Numbered from the stretch's first letter, positions 11,209-23,018 are shown. The stretch: 64,000 nucleotides of DNA from Diphasiastrum complanatum (GCA_029204225.1 CM055108.1:6860328-6924327); one strand, 5' to 3'. Numbers and translations are program-made. Notes: generated from the letters alone by a model not told the origin.

Positions 11209-13258
11209 TCCACCCCACCTTTATAAAATCTGATGTCGTCATCAGATGTCATATTAAAGTAAAGGTGTCTCCCAATTAAAATAACTATACATTTAAACTA
11301 CTTGGCACAGTACTCAATTTACTGGCCACTTTTTATTAACATTAAAGCTGGCACACCACAAGTCGGAGGCTCAGCTCTTTGTACTGAAAAATTACATAAC
11401 TTAAAAATATATCTTTGTCTGGGAAAAGCGTATATTTGATATCGCTTTCGTAAAATCCAAGAACCTGATTAACTGGTGACAGAGGCCTTTCTTTGAAATG
11501 TTCACCCCTGTCGCTTCTGACTTTCGACTTTGAAACTCCTTTGAGCTCCTGATTTGTCCTTGATGCACTTTGTGTTGAGCTCTCTGAGCTCCAGATTCGA
11601 TCAGTTCCGCACAGGTATCAAGGCTCCCTGAGCCAAAGGATTTATCGTTTGATTGCCCACTTTATGGTCCACTCCGTGCCTTGTTGCTTCTGCACCTTGA
11701 TTTCTCTCCTTGTCCCAGCATGATCTTGATACTTTTCCATCTTGGCTCTTTAAGCTAGGCAAAGATTGAGTACTCTGCAATGCACGTCTCACTTAGCTTG
11801 AAGTAGCTCTTTGAATCAGCCCAAATGTAACCATTGACCTCGTCGAAAGCCAAAGGGTCGCACCAGTTTGATCCGCATCCGAACTACCTCTTCGCGTTTG
11901 TTTGAAGCACCATGTCCGTCTTGCAAAACTTGACTTTCACAATTCCATCACTGGTCAGTTGCCTCACAGTCAAAACAAGAAGTGTACATCGAGCTTGGCT
12001 TCAAGTAGCTCTCTTTGAATCAGACACATGCACCCAGAGTTTGCACTAGTCCAATCTCAACGCAAACTGTCCCTTAGCGTCCGTTCGAAATACCAAGTCT
12101 CTCATGCAAGACTCAACTTTCACAGTTCCTTCATTGATCAGCTGCCTTACACGTAACACAAGCCAGCGTACTCATATGTTTCCTCATCATTGCTGGTCCA
12201 GAGAAAGCCTATAACAAACTTTCCTTTCCACAACAAACACTTGTCAACTTATTAGGTCCAAGGTTCGCCAGTCTCCTCGTGTGAGTATGGCTAGGTCACC
12301 TTGAATTTGCCCCCATTTTGATCAACTTTCATTCAAAATTTGCCCCAAGAGAGAGCTGTGTGTGATAGTTCCCTCCACTTATAAAATCAGCTGATTTGAC
12401 TTAGAGTAGAGTTCTTCGGACAAAAAGCCTTTCCAACACTTTGCTTCCCATCTGCTAGGATTATGGCTCGATCCAACTTGTTGCCAATCTCTGAAGAGGA
12501 TCCTAGTCTTTCTCCTTTCAGGAAAAACCCAACTGATACTGGATATCACCCATGCTCAGTGAGTTTCAGTTCCGAAGGTGGCCATCCTAAAATGAAGACC
12601 AACTACTCCATAGAAGATCTCCCTTGAAATTGCCCTTTCTAACTTTTGACTTCCTGCTTGCGTCTGGTGGGCGTTGTCGCAAATGAAACTAACCCAAGAA
12701 ATAGGCTAGCCATCCATCCTTTGCAAACATTGAGTCGTTTCGTTGCCGTTCAAGTGCGAGTACTTGAACTGCAAATCCGCCCCACAGATTCTGTAGTCCT
12801 CTTTGTTTGATGATATCAAGCTTCAAAAGAAAAAGTTTCCTTCTTGAGCCATCAGCTCCTTGTATCACAAGCAATCATGCAAACCAGGCAAAGCACGAGT
12901 ACTAAGACTCACCACGAATACATACAAGTAAGACACTCAGGCAGGTTTACTAACAAGTAACAAAGACAAGGTCCCCCTTTGAGATGGTCCTGCCAACGGA
13001 CCTTTGTCTGGCTGTGCCCATACAAATCGATCACAGAATCAGCCCACATAGGACACCCCTCCAACTATCCATGCTTACACCTCAAGGGCAGCACTTTAAC
13101 TCATCAAGCCCCCGTCCTGCCAACCACCCCGACCGTGGACGCACCCGTGCTTACACTGTGGGCAGCACCTTGCACAATAGTTGTCTGGATGAACCCCAAA
13201 CCGTGGCCATTTCCATGAGATCCGCATAGCTGACCGGCCAGTCGGCTCTGATACCACA
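11209..13258 (-). mobile_element. LARD-1 copy 2, internal region
   Basis: About 2.05 kb, collinear with 1-2583 but lacking its 250-bp duplication and about 285 bp of the CGTGCTT repeats. The polypurine tract (AAAGGTGGGGTGGA on minus) lies at 11209-11222 and the primer site at 13244-13256, so both internal ends are intact. No coding region recognised. Confidence 0.85.
13244..13256 (-). other. Primer binding site, initiator Met-tRNA (LARD-1 copy 2)
   Basis: GGCTCTGATACCA on plus, two bases from the LTR terminus TGTAGCGC at 13259. Confidence 0.9.
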
Positions 13259-13840
13259 TGTAGCGCATGCATCCCAAAGGGAGCCGGGATCCACGACTTA
13301 GCTTCCCAGCCTTCAACTCTTGCCATCCAAACCACTTGACATACAAGCAGCCAAATTGCCAACAACGATCAGACTTAACCAACTTCAAGTTCCAAAAACC
13401 AACATTGAGATCCAACCTGGCGCCATGCCAGATCGGGGGTCCCGATGTGGGTGACTACCCTCCAAGCAAGTTGCCCGACATACATCAAACTTAACCAACT
13501 CGAAGCTTCGTTACAAACGAGTAACATCCATTCCAAGCAAGCGGTCTGACTTACATCAGACTTAACCAACTGAAAGCTTCGTCACGAGCGCTGGAAGCCA
13601 ACCTGGCGCCACACCAGATTGGACAGCCATAAACAGGTAACTTCCACCCAAGCAAGCCATCCAATTCAGCCGACAGGTTAGAGCCCGTTCCCCAAGAGCT
13701 TAACCCATTCACGTTCATGCAAGGAACACTCAATACCAGAAGCCACGACAGATATGGAGACAACCAGTTCCTGGACCAAATGGTCCCGACAGCATACCGT
13801 TGGCGCCACGGACCGAATGGTCCCGACGGCATACCGCTGG
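13259..13840 (-). mobile_element. LARD-1 copy 2, 5' LTR, truncated
   Basis: Minus-oriented LTR retaining its 3' 582 bp, cut at 13840 where a plus-oriented LTR begins exactly at its TGTTGTAAAG terminus. Positions 13259-13569 are mirrored at 13982-14292. Confidence 0.85.
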
Positions 13841-14292
13841 TGTTGTAAAGCTACCTTTACAAGCTTTACTTCCGGCGCCATCGGCACTAGCTATGTTCTC
13901 GGCGCCAACAGCGCCCCTGCTGCTCCCGGCTCCACTGTGATCAGAATCCAGCTGGCGCCAAGTTCCTATGGCTGAAAATCTTTGGTTAAGTCTGATGTAA
14001 GTCAGACCGCTTGCTTGGAATGGATGTTACTCGTTTGTAACGAAGCTTCGAGTTGGTTAAGTTTGATGTATGTCGGGCAACTTGCTTGGAGGGTAGTCAC
14101 CCACATCGGGACCCCCGATCTGGCATGGCGCCAGGTTGGATCTCAATGTTGGTTTTTGGAACTTGAAGTTGGTTAAGTCTGATCGTTGTTGGCAATTTGG
14201 CTGCTTGTATGTCAAGTGGTTTGGATGGCAAGAGTTGAAGGCTGGGAAGCTAAGTCGTGGATCCCGGCTCCCTTTGGGATGCCTGCGCTACA
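13841..14292 (+). mobile_element. LARD-1 LTR, plus orientation, recombinant and shortened
   Basis: Starts at a perfect TGTTGTAAAG end, follows the LTR to about 13981 (...GAAAATCTTTG), then jumps about 790 bp to the GGTTAAGTCTG repeats and ends GCGCTACA at 14292. The second part shares private variants (GGGATCC, AACCACTTG, AATTTGG) with the inverted LTR at 13259-13569, so it was copied or converted from that neighbour. Confidence 0.85.
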
Positions 14293-14298
14293 GGATGA

Positions 14299-14815
14299 CA
14301 GATGATTTCTATGTGAGCCTACATGGTGAATCCCAGAGCTAGTGATATTCCTAGGCAATGTAAATAATTGTAGACCCCTCTTAAGTAAATTAGGGTGAGC
14401 CACCTTTTGATGGTGACCTCTAGTGGAAAGGCTATTTCCACATGTAATTTCTAAATTAGTGGAATTCCCACTTAGGCTCCATATGGGCAGCCCTCTTGCT
14501 TATTTAAGGGTCCCCCTCTCTTGTGAGGGAGCTTTTAATGTATTGTCATTTCTCTTGCATGAATAAAGAAGATCTTCCATGAGTTTTTGACAATTGAGAA
14601 GCTCCTTGTTCATAGCAATTGTCTTGAGTGAACTTCTTATGAACATGCTTTGATTTCTTGTTGTGGTTGTGGCTTAATTAAATTTCTTGCTTTCTCTCCT
14701 GCAATGTGGAATGTAGATGTGGACTAGCTTTCTTGTTTCTTGTTTATGTGATTTCAGCATGCTAATAAACTATATAGGCTGAGATTGTGGTTCTGATCTG
14801 ACATATTCTTCAACA
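14299..14815 (+). mobile_element. Probable gypsy LTR or LTR fragment
   Basis: A candidate LTR from TGACAGATG to TTCAACA with a TATTTAAG box near 14509 and AATAAA near 14571, a promoter/poly(A) layout typical of LTRs, lying upstream of gypsy gag. Neither the primer site nor a second LTR is found, so both ends are provisional. Confidence 0.45.
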
Positions 14816-15119
14816 ATCTTCTCATCATAACACCATTCCGATCTGTGCTGCCAAACAATCTTTCTGAAGTCTCACATACAAATCTTCATGGACCTCGTCA
14901 CCTTGGTTTCGACCGACGTACAGTTCTCGATTGAGGCTTCACGCTCCTTACCTGGCCGAGCTCCACGACTCACGTTTGGACCGGACCGAGCCTAGTTTCA
15001 TTTACCATTGAAACACCACGACAACTCTCGACCGAGACCCCACAAGAAATATCTCATCATGTCCTGAGTTTGAAATCTCAACCGACACTTATCGATCATA
15101 TCCCAACCAAGCATTTTAC
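14816..15119 (+). other. Gypsy leader, first part
   Basis: Between the probable LTR and the repeat tract. It already holds scattered TCTCGACCGA-like words but no frame or recognised primer site. Confidence 0.4.
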
Positions 15120-15480
15120 TGACACCTCGACCGATCATTTAGTTGATACCACGACTGATTCACTTTGTTGACATCTCGACCTTGGAAGCTCAGTCCAGAG
15201 TGTTTTAAGTCTGATCTCGATCGAAAACTTTTGTCAGATCTCGACCGAGGACATTCCCTTCATATCTTGGCTGAGCTCTTTCCATTCAGATCTCAACCAA
15301 GGGCATTCCCTTCATATCTCGACCAAGCTCTTTCCATTCAAATCTCAACCAAAACATTTGTTCAAATCTCAACCGAGTGCATTCCGTTCACATCTCAATT
15401 GAGCGCATTCCTTCTAAACCTCAACTGAGACATTTGTTCATATTTCGACCGACGACTTTTGTCAAATCTCCTCAACCAAC
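15120..15480 (+). repeat. Degenerate ~30-bp tandem repeats in the gypsy leader
   Basis: The phrase ATCTCGACC(G/A)A recurs about every 30 bp with variable tails such as GCATTCC(C/G)TTC. Related words begin near 14915. Because 30 is a multiple of three, an 87-codon frame (15165-15428) stays open with a roughly 10-residue period, but nothing suggests it is expressed. Confidence 0.7.
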
Positions 15481-15639
15481 CCATTTGACAAATAGGAACC
15501 CATGCATTTTGAAGCTCCATACGATCGCCCACACTTTCATGTTGCCGAATCATCACATGCACGAGCCCATTTAAATGGGACTTTTGCAAATAATGTTCTG
15601 CATACTGAAAAAGTACTCCCAAGTTAGATTTACCTAAGT

Positions 15640-16500
15640 ACGACGACAACATTGACCCTCAAAGATTGTTTCAAATCTTTGAGAATGCATGTGATGTCTA
15701 TGGCGAGACATCACCAGACGGCATGGTTTAGCTCTTCTCGATGACCATGATCAATCGAACATGAGAATGATTTTTTAACGTTGATCGTGAAGATAAACGA
15801 GACTGGTCACTTTTGAAGGAAGCATTCATCAAACGATTCAAGCCATTTCGTTTGATCAAAAGTCCTTTTGTCAAGTTGAGTAACATCAAAATGACAAAAG
15901 ATGAGAAAGTACGTGACTGCATAGAAAGATTTAAAAGATTAAAAAGTTAGATACAAGAACAACCAACTGAATCTATGCTCATTGTTTGGTTCCTCGTTGG
16001 ACTGGACTCCCATGATGGATATGATATGAACTTCGCTCTATTGATGAATACACATCATTGAAACAAGCCATGTCTGATGCCATTCGAGAAGAAGATGAGA
16101 GATCGGATGTCGATGAGCCACGTGAATGAAGAGCACATCGTGTTGTCCAAGAAGCTCTACCACATGAGGAAACACGAGAACAATTATGGAAAACACAGAC
16201 GGCGTTGCTTAATCAGCAACACCAACAGCAAATGAAAAACTCACAAAAGAGTTTCAAAATACTCTGAAATCTATCCTGAGCTCAATGTCGGGTCAGTTAC
16301 CCACTGGCCAAATCCATCATAGATGCTAGAATACTTGGTGCCCTCACTGTCGAGGTGCACACACTGGCAATGAGTGTCCATCATACAAACCAGTCCCCGA
16401 TACTTCATTGATCAAATGCGACATCTGCGACTTTATGGAACATACCTCACTCTATTGCTATTATAACCCAAGGAACTAGCCTCACAACCAGTCAGGGGGA
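15640..16500 (+). pseudogene. Ty3/gypsy gag, decayed
   Basis: Plus-strand frames give a Retrotrans_gag-like domain: RLFQIFENACDVYG near 15667, then AFIKRFKP, FVKLSNIKMTKDEKVRDCIERF and WFLVGLDSH. It is followed by two zinc knuckles in one frame, 16339-16377 (CPHC...H...C, one residue short of the classical spacing) and 16417-16458 (CDICDFMEHTSLYC, classical CX2CX4HX4C). Stops and frameshifts interrupt the domain. Gag packages the element RNA; this copy is dead. Confidence 0.75.
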
Positions 16501-17369
16501 CATTATCAACCTCCGCAACACCCGTTTGTTTCACAAAACCAACACCAGCACTACTCACCACAAAACAACCAAGTTCATATACAAGAGTTTCCCAGACAGT
16601 CTAGACATGAACCTCAACCATAGCTAGCACTCTTAGGTCTACCTCCAAGGGGACAACTTGATCAAGGAGCACAAAAACATAGACATCCTCGAGAATTTGC
16701 ACAAACACATCTTGTCGATAACTCCTATGATCACACATGCAATCACGATACAACACTCCCATCTGCTAGTTCTTAACCTTATCCAAGTGACAACTCTTGC
16801 TCGTGCAAACGGGATGAGTATTCCATGATCTCAAAAAGCCAAGCACAACTCACCATCCAAGATGGTTATGCTATTACCACAGGACCGTTCACAAACACGG
16901 TTTCAAAGACTATCCTAAACAACCTAACAAGATCCTCCCAGTATGTCACATATCTTCCGCACCTGTTAGAGTTCTTACCAAAGCACAACACCACCACCAA
17001 GACCAACAACAACACATTGCCAAATCAGTTGACCATCACGGAAGCCACTTGACAGCTTCCACATTACCCAGAGACTACCCAGACCCAAAAATGGAACAAA
17101 GGCAGTACAATGAATTTAGAGATGAGTTTTTGCAAGAGGAAAAACATACGGAAAGTCTGTTATCCACTCAAATCCCCGAAAAAGAGCAATCCCTATAGGG
17201 ACTTGAAGTATTTTCTGACATCCTGCCAGCTCAACTCACCATGCCATTCCATAGCGCGATAAAATCTTTCACCGGGCTTCAACGCTATATCCATCGTAGT
17301 TTTTAGTTGCTTACTATTCATGATGACTAGCAGAAAACAAAAGAGATTCTTGAAATTCCTCAGATTCCT
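16501..17369 (+). pseudogene. Gypsy gag-protease linker, decayed
   Basis: Gln/His/Pro-rich low-complexity frames (QNQHQQ-like) between the zinc knuckles and protease, with several stops. This is usual for the hinge between Gag and protease in plant gypsy polyproteins; no other domain recognised. Confidence 0.45.
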
Positions 17370-17676
17370 ATGAATTTGCTGAATATCGGTGTTGTTAAGG
17401 GGACTAGCATCACCTTGCCTCTGTCCTATAAATACTATCCCTCAATATCCACTATCCTTGATAGCGGATCAGGCGTAAATATAATGGCTTTGTCATTGGC
17501 AAAGTCATGGGGATTCCATACCCTCGATCAACCACACTACAAACTTCGCATGGCTGATCAACGAGATACAAACCCTGCCGGTCATTTATCGAATATCAAT
17601 GTTCGCATTTCAGGTGTCAAATTTGTAATCGATTGTGTTATCTTAGACTTACTAGATGATGCAAATACTTATAACT
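17370..17676 (+). pseudogene. Ty3/gypsy aspartic protease, 3'-truncated
   Basis: An open frame from ATG 17370 with the retropepsin motif LDSGSGVNIM (catalytic Asp at residue 31) and the later ILDLLDDANTYNL stretch. The frame continues into a Copia-A LTR at 17677, so the last residues are not gypsy. RT, RNase H and integrase are missing. The protease would mature the polyprotein. Confidence 0.75.
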
Positions 17677-18211
17677 TGTCCAAGCTTGTAGGCTTGAGAG
17701 AGAACGCTAACAATTCAATATTTAATAATTGATCTTCATGCATAAGATGTAGGAATATGAACAACTATTTATACTAAGCAATTAGGTCATCAAATGCATC
17801 ATCTAGTTGGTTGTAATGTGTTGGCATGCATCCAGTTAGGACTTCTCAGAAATTACTTTCTTGATGAATTAGTGCAAGTCGGTGGCTTTTGGTCATAAAT
17901 AGTATGTCTGCATATTTGAACGCAAACTGTCACTTGCAGATATGAACGTAAACTGTCATGCGAAAAATGCAAAAACTGCGAAAGTCTTTGCTAATGTGAT
18001 TTTCTTAACATTTGAGGCATCTGCATTTTGTGAAAAAGTCGAAGTGAGAGAAAATTCCAAAAGACAAAAATTCCGACAATCTCAACACTGTGAGCCATTT
18101 TCGAGTAGTTTTGCAAACTGTGTAAAAACACGAAGAAATCTGCAGGTCTGGATAAAAGTTAGATGAAGATTAAAATGTCGATTAGTTGATTAGTACTAGA
18201 ATAATCCAATA
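17677..18211 (-). mobile_element. Copia-A copy a, 3' LTR (partial)
   Basis: Minus-oriented LTR matching part of the complete one at 59224-60195. On plus it ends TCCAATA (the usual TCCAACA with one change), next to CTCCCCGTT, a polypurine tract on minus. The other end is truncated at the junction with gypsy protease. Confidence 0.8.
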
Positions 18212-19190
18212 CTCCCCGTTAATCTGAATCCATGAATGCCTTGACCTTTAAACTTAGTTCTGCACAGAACTTTCTATGTGTATTCAAGCTTAATTGTTTA
18301 GTAAAATATTTGTTGTCATATCTTGTGTTTGACAGTATTGCAATCTGACCTCTTGGTCGAGAACTTTGCCTCTGACATAGTGATACTTCAGTTCAATGTG
18401 CTTACTCCTAGAATGCAACCTAGGGTGGGCTGATAAGGCGATGGCACTTTGATTATCACAAAATTATAATGACGGAGCATATTGATTTAGAATGATATCT
18501 GAAAGTAAGTTTCTCAGCCATATTGCTTCCTTTGTAGCTTGTGAGCTGCGATATACTCTGATTATGTAGAGATAGAGCTATTGAAGATTGCTTGCGAATG
18601 TTCCAGAAAATTGTACCATTGTTGCGAAAGAATCCATAAGTGGATTTATGAGCTTCCTGCTCAACTTGCATATGTGTAACCACTGAGTAAATTGAGTTTG
18701 TCATTGTCGACTGCTCCATAACAAATGAAAAAGTCCATAATAGCTTGAAGATATCTATCTCATGACTCTAATGAGAGCCTTCCAATGTGTTATACTAGGG
18801 TCAGTCATAAACTGACTTAAGGACCTGACTGCAAAAGCTGTGTCTGGCCTGGTATAGATCATTGCGTACATAAGAGACCCTACTGTCAAAGTATAAGGAT
18901 ACTCACGCAATAACTCTTTCCCTTCGATTGTTTGGGGACACTGGTCCTTTGACAGTTTGAGACCTGGTTCCATTGGTGAGAGAGCTAACTTGCAATTAAC
19001 CAGATAATATTTGACTAACATTTTGTAAATGTACCTCTACTGAGTAATGTAGATCAACTTTCGATATCTGTCTCTGTGGATTTGAATACCAAGGCAGAAA
19101 TGAGCTTTTCCCAAATCGATCATGTCGAATACCGAAGATAGCATTGTCTTCGTTTCTTTTATCAGAAGTTGACCATTTTCATCATACTAT
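18212..19190 (-). pseudogene. Copia-A copy a, RT C-terminal part and RNase H
   Basis: Minus-strand frames encode the end of copia RT (GSLMYAMIYTRPDTAFAV, then LSQFMTDPSITHWKAL) and a decayed RNase H region next to the polypurine tract. Several stops and frameshifts. RT and RNase H convert element RNA to DNA; the catalytic YVDD segment is missing. Confidence 0.8.
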
Positions 19191-20066
19191 AGTTGTTGAA
19201 CTGCAACATCATCATCTTCAAATTCGCCACTGATATGTTGTTCGTCAAAAGTAGATGAGCTTGGACCTGCAATGGGGATTGTCGACTGAGGAACCTCAAA
19301 GTTCAATATGTTAGATGAGTGAGACAAGTCAACTACATGGGCTTTGTCTTTTCCCTTGAGGTCGATAAACTGACCTTCCATGAAGATGACATCCCTAGTG
19401 AGTATCTTCAAATCGATGGGATTGAACAACTTGTAAGCTTGTTTGAAGTAGTGTAGCTCATGAAAATACATTTGATACTCTAGAAGTCGAGATCCTTCCT
19501 TAGATCATGAGGAATCTGAGCATAAGCAATACATCCAAAAACTTTTAAGTTCGATAAAAACTTCGAATGGTGTTTTGTCTGAGACCTTAAGTAGGACATT
19601 TATTCTGAATATAGGTTGATGTTGAAACAGCTTCAGCCCAGAAGGACTTCGGAAGTGTCGCATGTGATAACATGCATTTTGCCTATTCGACTAAGGTTCT
19701 GTTCTTAATCTCAGCAAGACCATTTGACTGAGGCAAATAGGAGGTAATGTATTGTTTCTAAATGTCGTTGTTAAGACAGTATTCTTTGAATTCGGTGGAG
19801 ATATATTCTCCATCGTTGGCGGATCTCAGTGCTTTGATTCGTTTGCCAGTTTGCTGCATGCTCTTTGAATTCTCTGAACTTGATGAAAGCTTTTGATTTC
19901 TATTAATGAAGTAAACAGCTGTTCTTTTGGAACATTTTTCAATAAAGTTAATGAAATACTTTGCATCTAGCAATGATGAGATTTGCATAGGTCCACATAT
20001 ATCTGAATGAACAACATCTAAAAGACCTTTTGCTGCATGCCTATGACTCGATCTAAAAGGAATCCT
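19187..20066 (-). pseudogene. Copia-A copy a, integrase remnants
   Basis: Minus frames at 19187-19471 carry the post-integrase linker (RDVIFMEGQFIDLKG, shared with 61356-61601). 19758-19988 holds part of the catalytic core (ALRSANDGEYISTEFKEYC), where the usual SDN has become SAN. Decayed; would have mediated integration. Confidence 0.75.
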
Positions 20067-20069
20067 AGT

Positions 20070-20520
20070 CTATTTGTTAAGGATGCAGTTATGGTAGACA
20101 GGGAGATTGAATTTACCAAAAGGATAGTCGAGATCAAGTGCTAGGGACTGTTTGGTCATGTTTGAAACATGTGCATAATTCAAGTGTCCTAAGCATTGAT
20201 GCCATAGTAATGCTTTACTGAAAAGAACAGAGGTTTTCAAGGCTTGACTAGAGTCAGAACAACAGTGTGCCAGCTTGAGTATCTGATATATTGAGGATAA
20301 TAAGTGCAAAAGCTTTAACATTCTTTGATTTCCACTTTGAGTTGTCTGTGTCATCTTCAGGTTTTCACTTCGATACCTATGACAACATCCCACAACTTGT
20401 TGGTGATTAGCAAGGTCTTCATCTTAAATCCATTCAGCTTGTGTTTACGATAAGACCGACTTTACTTTTAGAATTGATATGGAACTTTAGTTTGTCGACA
20501 TTAAGAGAGATACCGTGTTG
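20070..20520 (-). pseudogene. Copia-A copy a, gag joined to pre-integrase by deletion
   Basis: Minus frame 20393-20070 holds LLWHQCLGHLNYAHVSNM, the HH part of the integrase zinc domain, preceded directly by a Gag N-terminal scrap. Most of gag and all of protease are absent. Copy d (60421-60816) has the same gag-to-integrase junction, so the deletion predates both. Confidence 0.75.
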
Positions 20521-20649
20521 TGCTAAAATTGAAAATCAATTTTTTGATACCGAAACAAATTAATTCAAACTGAAGAATAATTTGATATCACGAAAGATAT
20601 CAATTATAAGATCTTGCGCACTGATATAGTAGTATCAAGACTTAAACAA

Positions 20650-20666
20650 TCAATGCTTTGCTACCA
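20650..20666 (-). other. Mutated Met-tRNA primer site, Copia-A copy a
   Basis: Plus reads CAATGCTTTGCTACCA where the intact family (60200) would give CAATGCTCTGATACCA in complement. The two changes plus a lost spacer suggest age. Confidence 0.7.
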
Positions 20667-21536
20667 TGTTGGAAAGAAGTGTGAAAAGATAGGTCGAATG
20701 GAATTAAATAAAAAGAATTCGAACGACAAGAAAGAAAACTTATCGTGCGCAGCGAAATAAACTATCTTCCTCTTTCTCTATGCATGACTATGCCTATCAA
20801 TTTTGAACAAAACAATAGTGATAAAAATCATGTTTGATCTTATAGTAACTAGCTTTGAAATCATTAGTACTACAGTGATTACATAGCCAAACATTAAGCA
20901 TTGAATTATCAGACAAATAATCAGTCACGAAGAATTACACAAGCATGCAATAAGAAGATAGTATTGATTTAGTATGAGTACAAGGAGTTGCGGATCAAGG
21001 CCGCGTACTCTAAGCTATCTCTAAGCGGCTAAATATAAATCTAAATTAAGCGCAATGCTGATAAGCAATAAGAGCAATAGCAATTTCTAAACAACTGTAA
21101 AGAAGTGAGCTAGAATGCTCAAGAGTGTCCAAGCTCGCAGGGTTGAGAGAGAACGCTAACTATTCAATACTTGATGATTGATCTTCATGCATAAGATGTA
21201 GGAATATGAACAACTATTTATACTAAGCAATTAGATCATCAAATGCGTCATCTAGTTGGTTGTGATGTGTTGGCATCCATTTAGTCAGGACTTCTCAAAA
21301 ATTACTTGCTTGATGAATTAATGCAAGTCGGTGGCTTTTGGTCGTAAAGAATCTATCTGCATATTTGAATGTAAACTATCAGTCTGCAGAAACGACCGTA
21401 AACTGTCATGCAAAAAATGCGAGCACTGCGAAGGTCTTTGCCAACGTGATTTTCTAAACATTTTAAGGCATCTGACATTTTGCAAAAAAGTCAAAGTGAG
21501 AGAAAATCGCGAAAGACGAAGATTTCAAAAATCTCA
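20667..21536 (-). mobile_element. Copia-A copy a, 5' LTR (truncated)
   Basis: Starts TGTTGGAAAGAAGTG on plus (LTR 3' end in element sense) and follows the LTR of 60195 down to about 59343 before being cut by an unrelated copia tail at 21540. About 110 bp of the LTR start are missing. Confidence 0.82.
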
Positions 21537-21539
21537 CTT

Positions 21540-21653
21540 TCATGGCTGCTGACATTATGACAAAAGCTTTAGCTAGTCATAGATTTACATTTCTGAGGTA
21601 GCTGATAGAATTAAATGAGTGGACAGATACTGTAAATAAGTAGTTATGGCAGA
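21540..21653 (+). pseudogene. Copia RNase H C-terminal tail
   Basis: Plus frame with ADIMTKALA, the conserved end of copia RNase H, then a stop. It is followed by a purine tract and an LTR start, as expected for the 3' end of a plus-strand copia. Confidence 0.7.
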
Positions 21654-21673
21654 CTGTGAAGTGAGAGAGAGTT

Positions 21674-21970
21674 TGTTGACCAATGGTTAGGTATGTTAAC
21701 CATAGTTACACTTCACAGTCACAGTTAGTTAATGTAGGATTTCAATATGACAGGTGTGGCCAGTTTCTTGGCACAAGGATCACTAGGATCTTGAAAAGGC
21801 ATCTAAAATGGCCTTCTTTATGTACTCCACGTTTTGTGAATATAATGTAGCCATGCAATGGATCAAGTGCTTTTTGGAGAAATTAAGTCTCATTCTTGCT
21901 TTTGTACTTTTTACTGATTTCTATGATCATTGTGTTTGCTGTCAGATCAATTTAATCCTGTTCATTGCAA
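21674..21970 (+). mobile_element. Copia 3' LTR start (family B or related)
   Basis: TGTTGACCAATGG follows the purine-rich GTGAAGTGAGAGAGAGTT. The LTR's 3' boundary could not be fixed; 21970 is an estimate. From 21868 on, the sequence is repeated at 58058-59223, where it is fused to Copia-B RT. Confidence 0.5.
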
Positions 21971-22250
21971 TTTGTTCCTAGCCAATAGATCAGTGACAAG
22001 TAAGGTCCACACTTATTGGATTGGTGGTCCTACACCAATGGAAGCTTGTTCATTGAATTTGTTGTGGTTCCTGGAGGCGAGATTGTTGTTGGTGTGTTTT
22101 CTTGCTTATCCCTTCCATCATTTGCCAACGTAATTTGTTAAGGAAGGGCCTTGGGGTATAGTAATATAGCAAACCCTATAGGAATCAATGGGTCTTCCAT
22201 AGCTTGTTCATATCAACATGGAGCGCTGAAGTGAGGGATGTCTTGTAATA
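21971..22250. other. Unassigned sequence between LTR and captured ORF
   Basis: About 280 bp, repeated almost unchanged at 58165-58445. A 67-codon plus frame is present in both copies (21930-22133, 58123-58326) but has no recognisable motif. Confidence 0.4.
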
Positions 22251-22253
22251 AAG

Positions 22254-22800
22254 TCACGCTACGTTGATGTGGTCAGCTTCAGTCTTTAAGGGCTGATTGA
22301 TATTGATGGCAATGGATGGTAGCCCCCGATCCCAATAGCGTTGCAATTCTGCCAAAGATGTCACCAGGCCGTAGTTATCGGCAAAATATCGCACATCACG
22401 ATCGAAATTGCCATGGTGTTGTTGGTAGAAGACGCGGCAGTTTGTGATCATGTCGTCTGGGTTGCAGTATTGACACTTGTCAGGTTGGGCAATAAATCTT
22501 GTTTTTAACCTTTGTGTTAGCAAACTGCTCTCGATGACCTATTGGATAATAATAGGGATTGATGCGCATATAGATTGGTGCGTCAAGATACCGTGCCATG
22601 GAGGTTTTCCTTTGCAGAAACAGTTGATGGCACCATGCTAGTTGTGGATCAAGGAGTTTGATTTCTTTATGGGTTTGACAGCCGTTGAGGTTCAGAAAAA
22701 TATATCCGCCTCGCTCCTTAGGTTGAAACTTCTTTGCAACTCTTGAGAAATCTGTAGGTCCTTGCTAGGCTCATTGGGAGTGATCTTATGCCTTACTGAT
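22254..22800 (-). pseudogene. Unidentified minus-strand ORF, copy 1 (not a known retroelement domain)
   Basis: The last 90 codons are open (22523-22254) and include MITNCRVFYQQHHGNFDRDV and a downstream AELQRYWDRGLP. The 5' half (to about 22800) is broken by small indels relative to copy 2 at 58480-59022. Composition and aromatic-rich motifs look like a real protein, but I recognise no family. It lies antisense to the surrounding copia DNA. Possibilities are a host exon captured by a retroelement or an integrated non-retroviral RNA-virus capsid-like gene. Neither can be shown here. Confidence 0.5.
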
Positions 22801-23018
22801 GGTGCTTCAACTGCCAAGGTATGTTCCTATTGTGGATTGGTTTTAGGGGAGAGGGGTGGGGAAGGATTGGATTCAGCAATGCATTGAAATCACGAAAAAC
22901 TTGGGATTGGATGAAGGGAAAGTTAGTTGTGTCAATGGGGTTAGAAGCAGAAGAGGGGAGAGGGCGTTGGGAGGAAGTACCACCAATGCTTTGCGGGTTG
23001 GTTGTTGGAGGAGCTATG
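22801..23018. other. Segment upstream of the captured ORF, repeated at 59023-59223
   Basis: On minus it reads as Ser/Pro/Thr-rich frames (SPPLSPETNPQ-like) in front of the captured ORF, with a stop common to both copies. A plus frame is also open. It ends exactly at a Copia-A LTR start (23019), as do the copies at 53324 and 59223. Confidence 0.4.

Noticed and set aside
8938-14292. A simple full-length plus-strand LARD-1 element bounded by the LTRs at 8938 and 13841
   Set aside because: The interior between them is minus-oriented, and the plus LTR at 10180 is not followed by a primer site, so they are not a normal LTR pair.
14910-15480. CRISPR-like array
   Set aside because: Repeats are degenerate, with no unique equal-length spacers, in plant transposon DNA; a leader minisatellite fits better.
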